From Kribbella antiqua (lineage in GTDB: Bacteria; Actinomycetota; Actinomycetes; Propionibacteriales; Kribbellaceae): a stretch of DNA of 64,000 bases. The position numbers and the translations under genes are program-made. The notes under the pieces are model-generated. The model was not told where the DNA came from and searched no databases. It worked only from the letters and a program-made list of their open reading frames with translations. Below are positions 17,022 to 24,234 of the stretch, one piece after another. The stretch covers positions 62,001 through 126,000 of the forward strand of contig NZ_SLWR01000012.1 of assembly GCF_004345665.1 (NCBI RefSeq), given 5' to 3'. Position 1 is the stretch's first letter. The number at the start of each line of letters is the position of its first letter.

Positions 17022-17681
17022 TCAGCGTCCGGCAGTCGCCGGGATTCCTGCCGCCGAGTCGACGGGCAGTGGAGCCGCCTGGATCTTGCCGATCATCTCG
17101 TCCATCGTCAGGACCTGGGCGAAGACCATCGACAAGCTCGCACAGGTTGCCCGCTGCAATTCGTCGGCGGGCACGCCGGCCATCTCCTTCGTGGCGGTCC
17201 CGTCGCTGAGGAAGAACACCCGGAAGTCACGCTGGGCCGCCTCCCTCGCCGTCGTGTCGCAGCAGACGTTGGTGGCGATACCGGACACGATCACGGTGTC
17301 GACTCCGCGGTTACGCAGCACCATCTCCAGGTCGGTGCCGTGGAAGGCGCCGTACCGCGGCTTGTTCACGACGACGTCGCGGTCGTCGACGTCCACGGCA
17401 GGGTGTAGTTCGGCGGCCTCGGCGCCCTCGGTGTAGAGGGCGACGATGAACGGCGGCACGAGCTCACCCATCACGCCGAGGTTCGAGCCGTCCGGACGCA
17501 TCCACCCCCTGGTGTGGACCACCAGGATGCCCGCCTCGCGGCAGATCGCCGCCAGCCGGTTGATCCGGGGCACCAGCTCCAGCCCGTCGGGTGACGCCAG
17601 CGGACTGCCCTCGATGAAACACGCCTGCAGGTCCACGTTGATCAACGCGGTCCGCGCCGGATTGAAAGCGAAATCGGTCAT
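17022..17681 (-). CDS. Isochorismatase-family cysteine hydrolase
   Basis: 219 residues of the cysteine-hydrolase Rossmann-like fold. The triad is visible: Asp in ALINVDLQACF (near 17), Lys in VVNKPRYGAFHGTDLE (near 108), and Cys in VIVSGIATNVCCDTTAREA (near 146, with the preceding cis-peptide). Members hydrolyse isochorismate, N-carbamoyl compounds or nicotinamide-like amides. First gene of a two-gene operon with the cupin; ATG 17681 follows GGAGG. Divergent from a TetR gene across two operator-like palindromes. Confidence 0.85.
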   Translation of the reverse strand: MTDFAFNPARTALINVDLQACFIEGSPLASPDGLELVPRINRLAAICREAGILVVHTRGWMRPDGSNLGVMGELVPPFIVALYTEGAEAAELHPAVDVDDRDVVVNKPRYGAFHGTDLEMVLRNRGVDTVIVSGIATNVCCDTTAREAAQRDFRVFFLSDGTATKEMAGVPADELQRATCASLSMVFAQVLTMDEMIGKIQAAPLPVDSAAGIPATAGR

Positions 17682-17722
17682 GTCGAGCCTCCGATCGGCC
17701 GGGCTCGCGATCCCCCCGCAAG

Positions 17723-17756
17723 TACAGCCAAACTGTATGGGTACAGTGCTACTGTA
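17723..17756. promoter_or_regulatory. Two tandem copies of operator TACAG-N5-CTGTA
   Basis: TACAG-CCAAA-CTGTA (17723-17737) and TACAG-TGCTA-CTGTA (17742-17756) are 15-bp palindromes with centres 19 bp apart, lying between the divergent isochorismatase and TetR genes. The second overlaps the likely -10 box TACTGT (17750-17755), which is 6 nt before ATG 17762, so binding would block the regulator's own promoter. Confidence 0.75.
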
Positions 17757-17761
17757 TTCAG

Positions 17762-18433
17762 ATGCCGGAGACTGTCAAGAGATCGCGGCCGCCCCGGACC
17801 CGCCGGGCCGAACGGGCCGAGCAGACGAGGCGGCGCATCATCGACGCCGCCACCGCACTCTTCACCGAAGTCGGGTACGCCGGGACGACCATCGAAGCGA
17901 TCGCCGGCCGTGCGGACGTGGCAGTCGAAACCGTCTACAGCCGGTTCCGGAACAAGCTCGGCCTGCTCGACGCGATTCTCGGGCCGGCCATCCGCGGTTC
18001 CGACGACGGCCGAGCCTTCTCCGCCCAGCCCGAGCTGGCGGAGATCCGCGCCTGCACCGACCAGCGGCAGCAGGCGACGTTGCTGGCCCACTTCTCCCGC
18101 ACGGTCCTGCAGCGAAGTGCGCAGGCCCATCGGATCCTGCGCACTGCTGCCGCCTCCGATCCGAAGGCAGCAGCGCTCGAGCAGAGCGATCAGGAGAGCC
18201 GCCGGCGTGGGCAGGAGCTCTATATCGACTTGCTGCTCGCCAACGGACCGCTGCGCGACGGACTGACCAAGGCCGATGCGGCCGACACCTACGCGGCGCT
18301 GGCAAGTCCCGAGACCTACGCGTTCCTCACCGAGCAACGCGGCTGGACCCCCGACCGGTTCGAGGCCTGGCTCGCCGACGGTCTGACCCTCCTGCTCCTG
18401 CCTCTCGATCCGTCGATCAGAACACCATCGTGA
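17762..18433 (+). CDS. TetR/AcrR family transcriptional regulator
   Basis: 223 residues. Basic N-terminus then the HTH: RRRIIDAATALFTEVGYAGTTIEAIAGRADVAVETVYSRFRNKLGLLDA, with the family's Y-x-x-F-x-N-K turn. The helical C-terminal domain is of the size that binds a small ligand. Leaderless start inferred from TACTGT ending 6 nt before ATG 17762. It most likely represses itself and the divergent isochorismatase/cupin operon by binding the two operators in between. Its 3' end overlaps the convergent RIO kinase gene by 17 bp. Confidence 0.85.
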   Translation: MPETVKRSRPPRTRRAERAEQTRRRIIDAATALFTEVGYAGTTIEAIAGRADVAVETVYSRFRNKLGLLDAILGPAIRGSDDGRAFSAQPELAEIRACTDQRQQATLLAHFSRTVLQRSAQAHRILRTAAASDPKAAALEQSDQESRRRGQELYIDLLLANGPLRDGLTKADAADTYAALASPETYAFLTEQRGWTPDRFEAWLADGLTLLLLPLDPSIRTPS

Positions 18434-19352
18434 GAAGGTCGGCGAACAGCTCTTGTTCGTCGATCTCCAGACCGCGGTTGGTGAACCAGGTCGCCATGTT
18501 GTGGCAGTCGCGGAGCAGGAAGTCCATGCCCTTCGGGTTGCCGACGATGTCGACCACCTGCGGAAGGTCGATCATGACGATCCGCTCCCCCTGGGCCAGG
18601 ACGTTGTACGGCGACAGGTCGCCATGGGCCAACCCCGCCCTGGCCAACTCGCGCATCCCGTGCCGCACCTGCTCGAAGTACTGCCCGAGCAGGTCCTTCG
18701 ACGGGCGGACCTGAGCGAGCCGTGGCGCGGCGCCGCCCTCACCGTCGTCGATGAACTCCATCAACAGCTCGGTGCCGTCCACCTGCACCGGGTACGGCAC
18801 CGGCACGCCGGCCTTCCACAGCTGGCACAGCGCACCCCATTCGGCACCCGCCCACTGCCCCGCGGCGACGTTGCGACCGTGCGAGGTCTTCTTCGCCATC
18901 GCGCGGGTGTCCCGGCTGTTCCGGGTCCGGCGCCCTTCGACGTACGACGTACTGCGGTGGAACGACCGGTGTTCCTCGGTGCGGTACCGCTTGGCGGCGA
19001 GCAACGAGGAACGCGCGGGATTGCCGCCGATGGCTTCGACGGCCCGCTCGATCAGGAAGACATCGGCTTCCTTACCGGTTTTGAGGACGCCGAGCTCGGT
19101 GTCGATCGCGGCCTGTTCCGTCACCACCCAGTCCGGGCGGGGATCAGGTCCGCGAGAACCGCGCTCGACGTCCAGCCAGGTGGACCAGCGCTGATCCGGG
19201 CCCAGCGTTTCTTCCACTTCCTGGAAGTGGAAGACGAACGCGTCGGCCGGATCGGGTTCGGACTCGTCGCGGGTGAGTTCGGCCCAGCGGGAGTCGAGGT
19301 CGGGGAAATCGTCAGCTTGTGCGTGCTCGGTACGAAAGAGGTCCGAAGACAT
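18417..19352 (-). CDS. RIO-type (RIO1/SPA-like) protein kinase
   Basis: 311 residues. After a 90-residue acidic N-terminal part, kinase motifs follow: LGVLKTGKEADVFLIER (flexible loop), LLAAKRYR (ATP-binding Lys near 130), AGLAHGDLSPYNVLAQ (catalytic loop HGDLSxxN), and IVMIDLPQVVDI (metal-binding Asp). The STSYVEGRRTRNSRDTRAMAKKT segment is the RIO1 pattern. In bacteria these kinases are of unknown role; archaeal and eukaryotic relatives act in small-subunit ribosome maturation. ATG 19352 is preceded by GGAG. Single gene. Confidence 0.85.
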   Translation of the reverse strand: MSSDLFRTEHAQADDFPDLDSRWAELTRDESEPDPADAFVFHFQEVEETLGPDQRWSTWLDVERGSRGPDPRPDWVVTEQAAIDTELGVLKTGKEADVFLIERAVEAIGGNPARSSLLAAKRYRTEEHRSFHRSTSYVEGRRTRNSRDTRAMAKKTSHGRNVAAGQWAGAEWGALCQLWKAGVPVPYPVQVDGTELLMEFIDDGEGGAAPRLAQVRPSKDLLGQYFEQVRHGMRELARAGLAHGDLSPYNVLAQGERIVMIDLPQVVDIVGNPKGMDFLLRDCHNMATWFTNRGLEIDEQELFADLLTMVF

Positions 19353-19519
19353 CTGGAGTGCTCCTGAACTGTGAGGTGGGACTGATGCGGACATGCCGCA
19401 GCACAGTGATGGCCATCCGTCAGCCCTCCTTAGGTCCAGGCAGCGCTCGTCGCCGCGCGGTCGATCCAGGATGCCGGGGCGCCCCGGCCACACGCAAGCT
19501 ATTTATTCGGGGCCGACGC

Positions 19520-20230
19520 TCAGCGGAACTGCGAGCGCGCCGTCGGCCGCAACCGCAGCTCCTGCGGCGGCTTGACCGAGCGGGAGCCGATCTCCCCCAG
19601 CACCTGCCGCCAGCCGGGCGACGCCGCCAGCCGGCGCCGGTGGTCGTCGTACGACGCATCGTCCGGGAACCGGGCGAACCAGGCCAGCACCACCTCGTCC
19701 CGCAGCGGCAGAGCGGGAAAGTTGTTCTCGGCAACCAACGTCTCGAAGACGGCAACCGGCTCGGCGCCGCCGGCGACCAGCGACGGTACGACGTGATCCG
19801 TGAAGAACTCGACGAAACCGTCGTCCGGCGAGGCCCGGTGGTAGACGGCTCCAGCGATCACCGAGTCTGGGGCACTTGTACCGCGCGGCGAGTCGAGTCG
19901 CGGGTAACCGTCGCGAAGCTCGACCGGCTGCAGCAGCAAGGCGTTGTCGGAGTCGATCATCGTCTTGTTCGCGGTGGCGGAGTGCTCGCGCCAGACCGGG
20001 CCGTAGTAGAAGGCGTTCAGCGCCTCCGCCCGCGCGGGCAGATCGGTGAAGCCGCGGATCCAGACGAACCGGTCCGGATCATCGAGATCGCGGAACTGGC
20101 CGACGATGTGCATCCCCGCTGCTTCCTGGCCCTCGACGAAGTACTCGTCGAACACCTCGATCAGCGTGTCCCGCCGGCCTGGATGCAGCGTGTACTGCCG
20201 CAGATCCACCACGGCACAGCAGTCGTCCAT
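19520..20230 (-). CDS. NIPSNAP family protein
   Basis: 236 residues, apparently two ferredoxin-like (dimeric alpha/beta barrel) NIPSNAP repeats: the first contains VVDLRQYTLHPGRRDTLIEVFDEYFVEGQE and WIRGFTDLPARAEALNAFYYGPVW, the second AWFARFPDDASYDDHRRRLAASPGW. GAGGAGG precedes ATG 20230. Members bind or modify small molecules but lack a firm activity. A 17-bp palindrome lies 47 bp upstream, probably its operator. Confidence 0.75.
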   Translation of the reverse strand: MDDCCAVVDLRQYTLHPGRRDTLIEVFDEYFVEGQEAAGMHIVGQFRDLDDPDRFVWIRGFTDLPARAEALNAFYYGPVWREHSATANKTMIDSDNALLLQPVELRDGYPRLDSPRGTSAPDSVIAGAVYHRASPDDGFVEFFTDHVVPSLVAGGAEPVAVFETLVAENNFPALPLRDEVVLAWFARFPDDASYDDHRRRLAASPGWRQVLGEIGSRSVKPPQELRLRPTARSQFR

Positions 20231-20276
20231 CGATTCCTCCTCGGGGGGTCGGCAACGCTCAGTCAACCAACGAAAC

Positions 20277-20293
20277 CTGACAGTGGCTGTCAG
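20277..20293. promoter_or_regulatory. Palindromic operator CTGACA-N5-TGTCAG, site 1
   Basis: CTGACAG-TGG-CTGTCAG is a perfect 17-bp palindrome upstream of the NIPSNAP gene. The same architecture, CTGACA-N5-TGTCAGC, occurs at 50923-50939 between the YjbR and esterase genes, so one regulator may see both. Confidence 0.6.
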
Positions 20294-20404
20294 CGCTCCT
20301 GGCGACCGCCCGCCGTTTGCCGCGAGTTTCGGCAGGGAACCGGATGGGTCGCACGGGGAGGTAAGCCGCCGGGCATCCGTCCGGCTCGAGAGATTGGAAG
20401 GACC

Positions 20405-20548
20405 ATGGGTCTCATCCTGTGGATCATTGCGGCGATCCTCGTCATCGCAGGAATCGTCTCGCTCGTCCGCGGTCAGCTCCTGTGGGGCGCCGCCCTGATC
20501 GTGATCGGGCTGCTGGTCGGCCCTGGTGGCGTCAGTATCTTCACCTGA
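20405..20548 (+). CDS. GPGG-motif small membrane protein
   Basis: 47 residues, almost entirely two membrane helices (GLILWIIAAILVIAGIVSLV and GAALIVIGLLVGPGG) ending in the GPGG signature that names this actinobacterial family. GGAAGGACC before ATG 20405 serves as ribosome site and a terminator follows directly. Function unknown. Confidence 0.8.
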   Translation: MGLILWIIAAILVIAGIVSLVRGQLLWGAALIVIGLLVGPGGVSIFT

Positions 20549-20564
20549 CCGGCCCGACACCTTT

Positions 20565-20598
20565 CGTCGCCCCACGCAGGCTCCCGCGTGGGGCGACG
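20565..20598 (+). terminator. Intrinsic terminator-like hairpin
   Basis: CGTCGCCCCACGC (20565-20577) pairs perfectly with GCGTGGGGCGACG (20586-20598) around an 8-nt loop, 17 nt after the GPGG gene. Confidence 0.8.
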
Positions 20599-20675
20599 TC
20601 CGTCGTACGGCGTGAATACGGGCGTCGGGGCGGGGCACTGGGCGGGAAGTGACGCCAAGTGTTTGGGGAGACGAC

Positions 20676-21641
20676 GTGAAGATCGGATATTTCCTGTCCA
20701 GCGAGGAGTACGGGCCGGAGCAGTTGATCGAGCAGGCGCGACTGGCCGAGGAGGCCGGGTTCGACGCGCTCTGGATCAGTGACCACTTCCACCCGTGGAA
20801 CGACGCGCAGGGTCAGAGCCCGTTCGTCTGGTCCACCATCGGGGCGATCTCCCAGGTCTGCGAGCTGCCGGTGACGACCGCCGTCACCTGCCCGACGGTG
20901 CGGATCCATCCGGCGATCATCGCCCAGGCCGCCGCGACCAGCGCCGTACTGCTGAACGGGCGATTCACACTCGGCATCGGAACCGGCGAGGCGCTCAACG
21001 AGCACGTGCTCGGGAGTGTCTGGCCGACGGTCGACGTACGGCTGGAGATGCTCGAGGAGGCGGTCGAGATCATGCGGCGGCTGTGGACCGAGGACGGCTT
21101 CGTCTCGCACCACGGCAAGCACTACACCGTCGACACCGCGCGCATCTACACGCGACCGACGGCGCCGCTGCCGATCTACATGTCCGGATTCGGGCCGGAG
21201 GCAACGGATGTCGCGGCGCGGATCGCGGATGGATACATCACCACGTCGCCGGATGCCAAGCTGCTGAAGCGATTCCGGGACAACGGCGGTGGTGACAAGC
21301 CGGCGCAGGCCGGGTTCAAGGTCAGCTACGCGCCGACCGAAGAGGAAGGCATCGAGCAGGCGCATCGGATCTGGGGCAACTCGGGTCTGCCGGGTGAGCT
21401 GGCACAGGTGTTGCCCTCGCCGCGGCACTTCGAGCAGGCGAGCCAGCTGGTCACCAAGGAGTCGACCGCGCAGTCCGTCACCGCGGGATCGAAGGCGGAC
21501 GCGCATGTGGACGCGTTCAAGCCGTACATCGACGCCGGCTTCGACGAGATCTACGTCGCGAACATGGGCCCGCACTCCGTCGACATGCTGAACCTCTACC
21601 GCACCGAGGTCCTCCCCGAACTCCGCCGGATCGCACGTTAG
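20676..21641 (+). CDS. F420-dependent LLM-class oxidoreductase (FGD-like)
   Basis: 321 residues forming the luciferase-like TIM barrel of coenzyme-F420 enzymes. Motifs: IGYFLSSEEYGPEQLIEQARLAEEAGFDALWISDHFHPW (the ISDHFHPW active-site strand with the catalytic His), TAVTCPTVRIHPAIIAQAAAT, and LGIGTGEALNEHVLG, all close to F420-dependent glucose-6-phosphate dehydrogenase and its paralogues of the same length. GTG 20676 is preceded by GGGGAG. The exact sugar or alcohol substrate cannot be told; classic FGD is usually beside pta or cofactor genes, absent here, so a paralogue is more likely. Confidence 0.85.
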   Translation: MKIGYFLSSEEYGPEQLIEQARLAEEAGFDALWISDHFHPWNDAQGQSPFVWSTIGAISQVCELPVTTAVTCPTVRIHPAIIAQAAATSAVLLNGRFTLGIGTGEALNEHVLGSVWPTVDVRLEMLEEAVEIMRRLWTEDGFVSHHGKHYTVDTARIYTRPTAPLPIYMSGFGPEATDVAARIADGYITTSPDAKLLKRFRDNGGGDKPAQAGFKVSYAPTEEEGIEQAHRIWGNSGLPGELAQVLPSPRHFEQASQLVTKESTAQSVTAGSKADAHVDAFKPYIDAGFDEIYVANMGPHSVDMLNLYRTEVLPELRRIAR

Positions 21642-21671
21642 GCCAGCGGCGCGACCGCCGCGCGGAGGTCG

Positions 21672-22289
21672 TCAGTCCAGCAGCGCGACTGCCGCGCGGA
21701 GGTCGTTGACGAACAGGTCGAAGTCGCGACGGTACTCCCGGGACCGGACCACGGATGACGGATGCACCGTCGCGACCCCGGCCCGACCGTCCGGGAGTTC
21801 GAGCGGCAGACCACGCTGTTCGGTCACCTTGAACCCGGATCCGAGTACGGCGCGCGCGGCGACCGAACCGAGGATCACCACCAGGGAAGGTTTCACCACC
21901 GCCAGCTCACGCTGCAACCAGGGGCCGCAGGCAACGATATGGCCGACCGCCGGGGTCTTGTGGATCCGGCGTTTGCCCTCGCGCTGGAACCGGAAATGCT
22001 TGACCGCATTGGTGAGGAACACCTCCGACCGATCGATACCGGCCTCGACCAGTGCCTTGTCGAGCACCCGCCCGGCAGGCCCGACGAAGACATGCCCCTT
22101 TTTGTCCTCAACGTCACCGGGTTGCTCACCGATGAGCATCATCCGCGCCCGCGCCGGTCCTTCGCCGGGGACGACACGCTCGGCGTCCTGGTAAAGATCA
22201 CAACCGCGGCACTCGGGCAGCGCCGCCGTGAGCTTGGCGAGTCCGCCCTTGTCAGGCACCCATTCCGCCGCGCCGGGGAACTTGTTCAC
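21672..22289 (-). CDS. udgX: UdgX-type uracil-DNA glycosylase
   Basis: 205 residues of the UDG superfamily, family-4-like. Motif A, MLIGEQPGDVEDKKGHVFVGPAGRVLD, has the GEQPGD of UdgX; the extra R-loop KRRIHKTP carries the His that in characterised UdgX becomes covalently joined to the DNA abasic sugar after uracil excision; HPSSVV is motif B. Four cysteines (including CRGCDLY) are suited to an iron-sulphur cluster. GTG 22289 is chosen as the closest start to the conserved domain; longer forms are open upstream. It is divergent from the sigma-factor gene, placing uracil repair beside a stress regulator. Confidence 0.85.
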   Translation of the reverse strand: MNKFPGAAEWVPDKGGLAKLTAALPECRGCDLYQDAERVVPGEGPARARMMLIGEQPGDVEDKKGHVFVGPAGRVLDKALVEAGIDRSEVFLTNAVKHFRFQREGKRRIHKTPAVGHIVACGPWLQRELAVVKPSLVVILGSVAARAVLGSGFKVTEQRGLPLELPDGRAGVATVHPSSVVRSREYRRDFDLFVNDLRAAVALLD

Positions 22290-22428
22290 GTGCCCGCCGG
22301 TGCCCAGTTCAAACAGCTGTAACACCCGGAGACTTGAAAGCCGCCGCCGATTTTGATCTGGTGGAGGTACGTGGTTCAGCCGTGACGCCACCGACCCGCA
22401 GGACGATACGACGACGAGGTTTCTCACC

Positions 22429-23217
22429 GTGACGATCGCACCTGTCCTCAGCGCTGCGGATTCGAAGCAGCGCATCGCCGATACCACCCACGAACTTCTC
22501 GTCGAGGCCGACGGCGTCCCGGATCCGCGCCATCAGGAGCTGCTCGACGAGGTTGTCATCCTGAACGCACCGGTCGCCCGCTCGATCGCCTCGCGCTACC
22601 GCAGCAAGGGTGTCGACCCGGACGACCTCGAGCAGGTCGCCTACCTCGGCCTGGTCAAGGCCGCGAACGGATACCGGCTCGACGCTGCCACCGCCTTCCT
22701 GTCGTACGCGGTACCGACGATCAGAGGCGAGCTCAAACGGTACTTTCGCGACTGTGCCTGGACGGTCCGGCCGCCGCGGCGGGTGCAGGAGATGCAGGGC
22801 TCCATCGCCGCCGCCGAGCCTGAACTCATCCAGCGCCTTGGGCATGTCCCCACCGACGAGGAGACCGCTGCCGCATTAGGCACGGACGCCGAAGAGGTCG
22901 CCGAGGCGACGTCGATCCGCGGCTGCTTCACCACACTGTCGCTGGATGCTCCCGGCTCGGTCGACGGTGGCACCAACCTGCTCGACACGGTCGCCGACTC
23001 AGAGGACGGCTACGACCTGGTCGAGAACGTCCACACCCTCACCCCCGCGGTCGCTACGCTCGGCGACCGCGACAAGCGCATCCTCGAGCTCCGCTTCCGC
23101 AACGGCCTGACCCAGGAAGAAATCGGCCACGAGCTTGGCGTCAGCCAGATGCAGGTCTCCCGCCTCCTCCGCAACATCCTGGAAAAGCTCCGCAGCTCCC
23201 TGGCCTCAACTCATTAA
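22429..23217 (+). CDS. RNA polymerase sigma factor, SigB/SigF/SigG type
   Basis: 262 residues, group 3 sigma-70. Region 2 reads SKGVDPDDLEQVAYLGLVKAANGY then FLSYAVPTIRGELKRYFRD; region 3 contains LGHVPTDEETAAALG; region 4 has LTQEEIGHELGVSQMQVSRLLRNIL. This is the stress/sporulation sigma class usually held by an anti-sigma factor; none lies beside it. GTG 22429. Region 4 overlaps, at its 3' end, the convergent acetate kinase gene by 12 bp. The neighbours (UdgX, Ku, topoisomerase IB, CsbD, trehalose-type enzyme) fit a general stress regulon, by inference. Confidence 0.9.
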   Translation: MTIAPVLSAADSKQRIADTTHELLVEADGVPDPRHQELLDEVVILNAPVARSIASRYRSKGVDPDDLEQVAYLGLVKAANGYRLDAATAFLSYAVPTIRGELKRYFRDCAWTVRPPRRVQEMQGSIAAAEPELIQRLGHVPTDEETAAALGTDAEEVAEATSIRGCFTTLSLDAPGSVDGGTNLLDTVADSEDGYDLVENVHTLTPAVATLGDRDKRILELRFRNGLTQEEIGHELGVSQMQVSRLLRNILEKLRSSLASTH

Positions 23218-24234
23218 TGGGCGGGCTTGCGCGGCCATAGTGAGGTCCTCGCGCGCCGGTACGACGTACGCCGTCACCGCTGATCCAGGAGCGGTGACGA
23301 CGTACGCGTCGCTCTCGTTGGCCTCCAGGTCGAGTACGACACCCAGCCACGCGAGGCGGCGACACGCGGCGGCCCTGAGTGGCGCCGAGTGCTCGCCGGC
23401 ACCACCCGTGAATACCAGCGCGTCGATACCACCCAGCGACGCGGCCATCCGGGCGATCTCGCCGACAAGACGATGCAGGTAGACGTCAAAGGCCAACCGA
23501 TTGGTTTCGCTGTCGAGGGCCGCCAGGATCTCCTGCAGATCGCCGGTCTTGCCGGTCAGTCCGAGCAGTCCGGAACTGTGTTCAAGTGCGTCGCTGATCT
23601 CGTCGGCGGTCAGTCCGCCGGTGGTCTGCAACCACATCAGCAGGCCCGGATCGACCGAACCCGAGCGCGTAGCCATCACCAAACCGTCCACCGGCGTGAA
23701 CCCCATTGTCGTGTCGACGGACACGCCATCGGCGATCGCACACAGCGACGCTCCTGCACCTAGGTGGCAGCTCACTATCCGCCTGGCCTCGACCGCCTGA
23801 GCGACGTACTCATGAGAGAGCCCGTGGAAGCCATACTTCCGCAGGCCGAACCGCTCCCGCCATTCCTGCGGCAGCGCGTACGTCGCCGCCGCCATGGGAA
23901 TGGTCTGGTGGTACGACGTGTCGAAACACGCCACCACCGGTCGCCCGCCGCGCCGTGACTCCCGGATCAACCCAAGCGACCTCGGCTGATGCAACGGAGC
24001 CAACGGGACCAGCTCCTCGATCGCCGCCTCGACTTCGTCGTCGACAACGACCGCGCCGCTGTACGACCCGCCATGGACGACCCGATGGACAACCGCGTCG
24101 GCCTGCAGCGACTTCAGCGGTTCGGCTGATCCGTCCCAGTCGGAGATCGACCGCTCGTCCAGCACTTGGTCGTCGTCAGCCAGCACCCGCAGCTTCAGGC
24201 TGGACGATCCCGCGTTGACGATCAGGAGGTCCAT
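23206..24234 (-). CDS. ackA: Acetate kinase
   Basis: 342 residues, shorter than the usual 400, of the ASKHA fold. It begins MDLLIVNAGSSSLKLRVL (phosphate 1 loop), and keeps VVHGGSYSG, FDTSYHQTIP, YGFHGLSHEYV, HLGAGASLCAI and FTGGAGEHSAPLRAA, so the active site is complete; the shortening falls in peripheral loops. It makes ATP and acetate from acetyl phosphate. Its start overlaps the phosphoketolase stop by 13 bp, so the two are translationally coupled, and together they turn sugar phosphates into acetate and ATP without phosphotransacetylase. Confidence 0.93.
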   Translation of the reverse strand: MDLLIVNAGSSSLKLRVLADDDQVLDERSISDWDGSAEPLKSLQADAVVHRVVHGGSYSGAVVVDDEVEAAIEELVPLAPLHQPRSLGLIRESRRGGRPVVACFDTSYHQTIPMAAATYALPQEWRERFGLRKYGFHGLSHEYVAQAVEARRIVSCHLGAGASLCAIADGVSVDTTMGFTPVDGLVMATRSGSVDPGLLMWLQTTGGLTADEISDALEHSSGLLGLTGKTGDLQEILAALDSETNRLAFDVYLHRLVGEIARMAASLGGIDALVFTGGAGEHSAPLRAAACRRLAWLGVVLDLEANESDAYVVTAPGSAVTAYVVPAREDLTMAAQARPLMS

